Below are positions 30,839-34,391 of a stretch of DNA of 34,391 nucleotides, piece by piece. The notes below the pieces were generated by a model that was not told where the DNA came from, ran no database searches, and saw only the letters and a program-made list of their open reading frames with translations. The translations under genes were made by a program, and so were the position numbers. The stretch covers positions 1-34,391 of the forward strand of contig CAYRQT010000022.1 of assembly GCA_964426655.1 (NCBI GenBank), given 5' to 3'. This stretch comes from RGIG8306 sp964426655. GTDB lineage: Bacteria > Bacillota > Clostridia > Lachnospirales > Lachnospiraceae. The stretch's first letter is position 1. Each line of letters begins with the position of its first letter.

Positions 30839-33013
30839 ATGGGAATACGAAAAGGGAAGGAAGAACCAAATGACAAAATATCTGATCGGATGGGGGGATA
30901 TATCGGGTTTGTGGAAGCACTGGGAGATGCCCCGGTACTGACAGCAGTCAGAAGAGGATTGATTCTCATGATTCCTGTAGTGCTTTTAGGCTCCTTCTCC
31001 CTTCTTCTGTCTTCTTTTCCCGTGCCGGCTTACCAGGCCGCCATGGAAAAACTCTTTGGAGAAGACTGGTCTGCTTTGTTCACCTATGGGTACCAGAGCA
31101 GCATGGGGATTTTGTCCATTCTGACGGTTTTGTTTGTCAGTTATACATTAACTGCTGAAAAACAAAAAAAGGGGGCACCTTCCACGGAGCCGGTGGTGGC
31201 AGCAGGGGTTTCTCTTTGTGCATTTGTGGCACTGTTTGGGGTAGAAGAGAACACACTCTCCGTGACAAATCTTGGCACATTGGGCATATTTGCCGCTATT
31301 GCCACGGCTATGACTGCAAGCTGGATGTTTACCGGCCTTTGCAAAGTAAATCTTTTGCGTATCAAGCCTTTCCCGGAGGGGGATTCCGTAACCTTTGGGC
31401 GAGCGGTGTCAGCCATTTTTCCGGCGGCCATAACCATCAGCAGTTTTGCTTTACTGAACAGACTGTTGGAGAGATATCTCCACATTTCTGACATCAATAC
31501 CACACTTTCTGATAATATGGTCAGTCTCTTTTCCATGATTGGCAATCCTTTTCTGAGGGCCATTGTATTTGTTTTTCTGGTGCATCTCTTCTGGTTTTTT
31601 GGAATCCATGGCAGCAATGTACTGGAGCCGGTGGCCCAGGGGGTTTTTGCCCCTGCTATTTTGGAAAATCAGCATCTGCTTGACAGCGGGCTTGTGCCAA
31701 CAGAACTTTTCAGCAAAACATTTTTTGATGTCTTTGTGGTAATGGGGGGCTGTGGCAGCACCCTTTGTTTTGTACTCGCCATTTTTCTGCTACATAAAAA
31801 TAAAAATCAGGTACGTATTGCCAGGCTTTCCCTGGTGCCCATGGTGTTCAATATCAATGAACTGATGATTTTTGGATTTCCCATAGTCTTAAATCCCCTG
31901 TATTTTCTCCCCTTTCTGGGCGTTCCGCTGTTGCTGACCCTTACTTCCTCTCTGGCCATGATACTGGGGCTGGTGCCCCTTACCGTGAACAGTGTGGAAT
32001 GGACAACCCCTGTTTTTCTCAGTGGCTTTTATGCCACAGGTTCTCTGGCGGGAAGTGTTTTGCAGCTGGTCAATCTGCTTTTGGGCAGTCTTTGCTACAT
32101 GCCTTTTATCCGGCTGTCTGAAAAGGTGACGGTATCCAGACAGAAAAAGGTATATGACAGACTTTGTGCAGAGTACAGACAGGCGGAGGAGAGCAGTCAG
32201 GTGCCGGCGTTTTTTGACAGCCGGGATGCGGTGGGGAGTCTGGCAAGAGCTCTGGCCGAAGAACTGCGGGAAGCCATGATAAAAGAAACTCTGAAGCTGT
32301 TCTACCAGCCCCAGGTCAACTATACAGGGGATGTTTTTGGAGCAGAAGGCCTTCTGCGATGGAAGCATCCGGTATTTGGCTATATTTATCCCCCATTGGC
32401 CATTGCGCTGGCAGAACATCATAGATTTTCTGATGAACTGGGCTTTTACGTGATTCGCCAGGCCTGTCGATCCATGGCCGTTTTGGAGGAACAGCATATA
32501 TCCGATATCAGCCTGTCCGTGAACATTACGGCAGGACAACTGAAGAACAAAGATTTTTCCCGGGAGGTATACAATATTGCGGGTCAGTTTCATGCAGATC
32601 CCCACAGACTTAATCTGGAAATAACGGAAAGAGTGGCCCTGGAAAGTGATTTTGTAGTGAAAGGCACGCTGCACAGTCTGGTAAGGCGGGGCATTTCCAT
32701 TGAAATGGATGATTTTGGCATGGGGCACAGCTCTTTACAATACCTAAAGGATTATAATTTCTCGTCCGTCAAGCTGGATGGTTCCCTGATCAGGGAACTG
32801 GTTTCCAACCCCAACTGCAGAGACATTGTTTCTTCCATTGTTTATTTAAGCCGTTCCTTAAACTACCATGTTGTGGCGGAATATGTGGAAACCGAAGGGC
32901 AGAAAGAAGTGCTCCATCAGCTAGGGTGTGACAGGTACCAGGGCTATTTGTACAGCCCTGCCATAGAGCTGGAACATCTGGTAGAAATGATAAAAAATAA
33001 GAAAAATACTTAG
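30839..33013 (+). CDS. PTS EIIC domain fused to an EAL c-di-GMP phosphodiesterase
   Basis: A 724-residue fusion. Residues about 20-430 form a polytopic membrane domain like the lactose/cellobiose EIIC permeases of the phosphotransferase system (FFGIHGSN, about 257-264, and FNINELMIFGFPIVLNP, about 337-353, are EIIC hallmarks). Residues about 465-720 are an EAL domain. Catalytic positions appear kept: Glu503 in AEGLLRW, Asn in SVNITAGQL, Glu in EITERV, DDFGMGHSSL, Lys in VKLDGSLI, Glu in VVAEYVETEGQ and Gln in YQGYLYSP. No EIIA or EIIB is nearby, so EIIC more likely senses than transports sugar. The ATG at 30839 has GGGGGG just upstream. Confidence 0.9.
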   Translation: MGIRKGKEEPNDKISDRMGGYIGFVEALGDAPVLTAVRRGLILMIPVVLLGSFSLLLSSFPVPAYQAAMEKLFGEDWSALFTYGYQSSMGILSILTVLFVSYTLTAEKQKKGAPSTEPVVAAGVSLCAFVALFGVEENTLSVTNLGTLGIFAAIATAMTASWMFTGLCKVNLLRIKPFPEGDSVTFGRAVSAIFPAAITISSFALLNRLLERYLHISDINTTLSDNMVSLFSMIGNPFLRAIVFVFLVHLFWFFGIHGSNVLEPVAQGVFAPAILENQHLLDSGLVPTELFSKTFFDVFVVMGGCGSTLCFVLAIFLLHKNKNQVRIARLSLVPMVFNINELMIFGFPIVLNPLYFLPFLGVPLLLTLTSSLAMILGLVPLTVNSVEWTTPVFLSGFYATGSLAGSVLQLVNLLLGSLCYMPFIRLSEKVTVSRQKKVYDRLCAEYRQAEESSQVPAFFDSRDAVGSLARALAEELREAMIKETLKLFYQPQVNYTGDVFGAEGLLRWKHPVFGYIYPPLAIALAEHHRFSDELGFYVIRQACRSMAVLEEQHISDISLSVNITAGQLKNKDFSREVYNIAGQFHADPHRLNLEITERVALESDFVVKGTLHSLVRRGISIEMDDFGMGHSSLQYLKDYNFSSVKLDGSLIRELVSNPNCRDIVSSIVYLSRSLNYHVVAEYVETEGQKEVLHQLGCDRYQGYLYSPAIELEHLVEMIKNKKNT

Positions 33014-33025
33014 AAGACTATTTTC

Positions 33026-33064
33026 AAAAGAAGGGACTGCATGTGGTGTGCAGTTCCTTCTTTT
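33026..33064. terminator. Bidirectional terminator between convergent genes
   Basis: AAAAGAAGGGACTGCA (33026-33041) pairs with TGCAGTTCCTTCTTTT (33049-33064), with one G-T mismatch or wobble and a 7-base loop. Flanking A and T runs let it serve both the EIIC-EAL gene and the minus-strand M56 gene. Confidence 0.88.
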
Positions 33065-33068
33065 GTGG

Positions 33069-34391
33069 TCATGTAAAGGAAAACCATTGGTCCATGGCAC
33101 TGTTCCAGTTATTCTCAAAATCAGAAAAAGTCAGCTGAAACCGGGAAAGATAGCTTTCCATGTTCTGTCTGGTATAGGTGAAGGTGGTAGTGTAGGCAGA
33201 AGGCTCCAGAGTATTGTCGCTTTCATCGGTGCGGAAAGCAAAACGGACTTCTTCCAGATTGTCAATTAATAAAAAGAGGAGCGCCCCGTTGCGCTGCAGA
33301 TAGGCTTCCTCCACATCCCCCGCTGTGCCCTCCCCATTGGGTTCATAATAGACGGTCAGGGAGTAGGGGGCGGCGGTGTCTCCAATGGAGAAATATTGTT
33401 GCCGGTAGTACCGATCCACATGGGGCAGCTCCCCAAGAATGTTTCCCACAGCACTGTTATCACCTACATAAGGTGTTTTTTGCTCTGCCAGTGCATACAG
33501 ATCATCCTGGAAGACGCGCATATCCTGGCTTGTACGGATAATGGCATAAACGGTATTGACCTGCCCCGGATAGGATTCTGCAATCAGGCCATTATAGTAG
33601 ACGGTCACTTCATCCCCTGTAAGGAAGTCTGTCTCACTATCCTTTAACTGCACGTTTAGCGAGACATAGAGCAGCTCAGAAGATTTGGAGGCCTCCTCAT
33701 CCGGGTTAACTTTTACCAGTAGCTGACCGGGCCCAGCCTCCATGACCGTTCCGGAAAAATGGGGTTCTTTTGACACATTGTTCATGGTCATGGGAAAAAG
33801 GGAGTCCAGAAAATTGCCATCGCTTCCCCGACTAAAGAGCAGGGCAAAGCTGAGCAAAAGCACAAAGAGGAGGGCAATAATCAGGCCCTTTCTGGAAGCT
33901 TTTTTGTATTGCAGCATATTTTTTATGCGGGTCTTGACTGCATTTTCCCCAAAGGCCAGAGGGGTACTCCCAGGGAAAAATCTGGGAGAAGCCAGGGAAA
34001 GCAGGGAAAGGGCATACCCCTTTTTTTCGGATGGCTCCAGATCTTTTAAAACTTGTTCGTCGCAGGACATTTCCATATCTTTGTTCATCAAAGAGAAAGC
34101 CAGCCAGACCATGGGATTAAACCAGTGCAGGCACAAAATGCCATAGGCCACCATCTTGATCAGTGGATCCCGCCGGTGGATATGGGTCTGCTCATGGCGC
34201 AGAATATAGGACTGATCCTTCTCGGATAACCCGGCTGGCAGATAAATGCGGGGAGAGAAGCAGCCCAGAACAAAGGGAGACCGTAAAGAAGGCTGAATAT
34301 AGAGGTTGTCTTTCACATGCAGGGCCTGCTTCAGGCTGTGTCTTAGGCGCAGGGCGCTAATTCCTCCATAGAGGGCCATCAGCACCCCCCC
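33069..34391 (-). CDS. BlaR1-type M56 peptidase with C-terminal DUF4825, 5' end outside the window
   Basis: About 440 codons are visible, and the frame stays open to the right edge, so the start is missing. The zinc peptidase core is present: HEQTH (HExxH) and, 40 residues on, MEMSCDEQVL with the third ligand region. SPFVLGCFSPRIYLPAGL and LHWFNPMVWLA are typical of the BlaR1/MecR1 M56 family. One membrane helix (KGLIIALLFVLLLSFALLFS) then leads to an extracellular region ending in a DUF4825 domain (YALAEQKTPYVGDNSAVGNIL onward). BlaR1 relatives cleave a BlaI-type repressor after sensing cell-wall stress. The BlaI partner would be just beyond the window. Confidence 0.9.
   Translation of the reverse strand, partial: GGVLMALYGGISALRLRHSLKQALHVKDNLYIQPSLRSPFVLGCFSPRIYLPAGLSEKDQSYILRHEQTHIHRRDPLIKMVAYGILCLHWFNPMVWLAFSLMNKDMEMSCDEQVLKDLEPSEKKGYALSLLSLASPRFFPGSTPLAFGENAVKTRIKNMLQYKKASRKGLIIALLFVLLLSFALLFSRGSDGNFLDSLFPMTMNNVSKEPHFSGTVMEAGPGQLLVKVNPDEEASKSSELLYVSLNVQLKDSETDFLTGDEVTVYYNGLIAESYPGQVNTVYAIIRTSQDMRVFQDDLYALAEQKTPYVGDNSAVGNILGELPHVDRYYRQQYFSIGDTAAPYSLTVYYEPNGEGTAGDVEEAYLQRNGALLFLLIDNLEEVRFAFRTDESDNTLEPSAYTTTFTYTRQNMESYLSRFQLTFSDFENNWNSAMDQWFSFT

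Noticed and set aside
1..34391. CRISPR arrays, tRNA genes, insertion sequences or phage
   Set aside because: Reading through both strands I saw no direct-repeat array, no tRNA-like cloverleaf sequence and no transposase or integrase.

Overview
The window looks like part of a chromosome from an anaerobic gut Firmicute of the Lachnospiraceae or a related Clostridia family. The support is: roughly balanced base composition, strong AGGAGG-type ribosome binding sites, sigma-A promoters, the dgt-dnaG-trmK and recA-recX-rny neighbourhoods, RNase P RNA of bacterial class A, LrgAB, a LacI-controlled nucleoside operon, a FctA-type sortase pilus, and BlaR1/M56-DUF4825. I cannot place it to genus. Three runs of ten N (2918-2927, 5798-5807, 11309-11318) are scaffold gaps of nominal length. 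One demonstrably has a true length that is not 10.

Layout. 1-445 (minus) is the 5' part of aroA, divergent from an LCP cell-wall ligase gene (591-1664). 1811-5131 holds a tandem flavodoxin-like protein, a DUF5131 radical-SAM-like protein and lrgA-lrgB, followed by a lipoprotein (5149-6002). 6039-11258 is a housekeeping run: dgt, dnaG, trmK and a TGS/uridine-kinase-like nucleoside kinase. The major sigma factor gene usually found after dnaG is absent. Then come rnpB (11300-11622), SOS-controlled recA-recX (11776-13479) and rny (13573-15117). 15250-17808 carries an aminotransferase, proC and a Nudix ADP-sugar hydrolase.

17918-22858 is a nucleoside/ribose salvage module: a promoter with a perfect 18-bp palindromic operator, a GNAT protein, ribokinase, nucleoside hydrolase, a DcuC-family permease, and a LacI-type regulator after a terminator. 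The likely logic is import, hydrolysis to base plus ribose, and ribose phosphorylation under LacI-type repression.

23076-28474 is the most striking block. It is a compact five-gene sortase pilus operon organised like the streptococcal FCT (Spy0125-0130) islands: beta-helix-like tip adhesin, signal-peptidase-like assembly factor, FctA-type major pilin with two predicted isopeptide domains, class B sortase, and a small FctA-like basal pilin. The signal peptidase homologue keeps the catalytic Ser but has Arg at the catalytic Lys position.

Next (28644-29542) is a deletion scar. The 5' part of an MptD-type ECF substrate-binding gene is joined out of frame to the 3' end of an ABC exporter ATPase gene, behind an intact-looking inverted-repeat operator. 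29705-33013 is a c-di-GMP pair: a multi-TM GGDEF cyclase with an I-site, and a PTS EIIC domain fused to an apparently intact EAL phosphodiesterase, which suggests a sugar-sensing c-di-GMP switch beside the pilus. A strong bidirectional terminator separates it from a convergent BlaR1-type M56 peptidase gene cut off by the right window edge.
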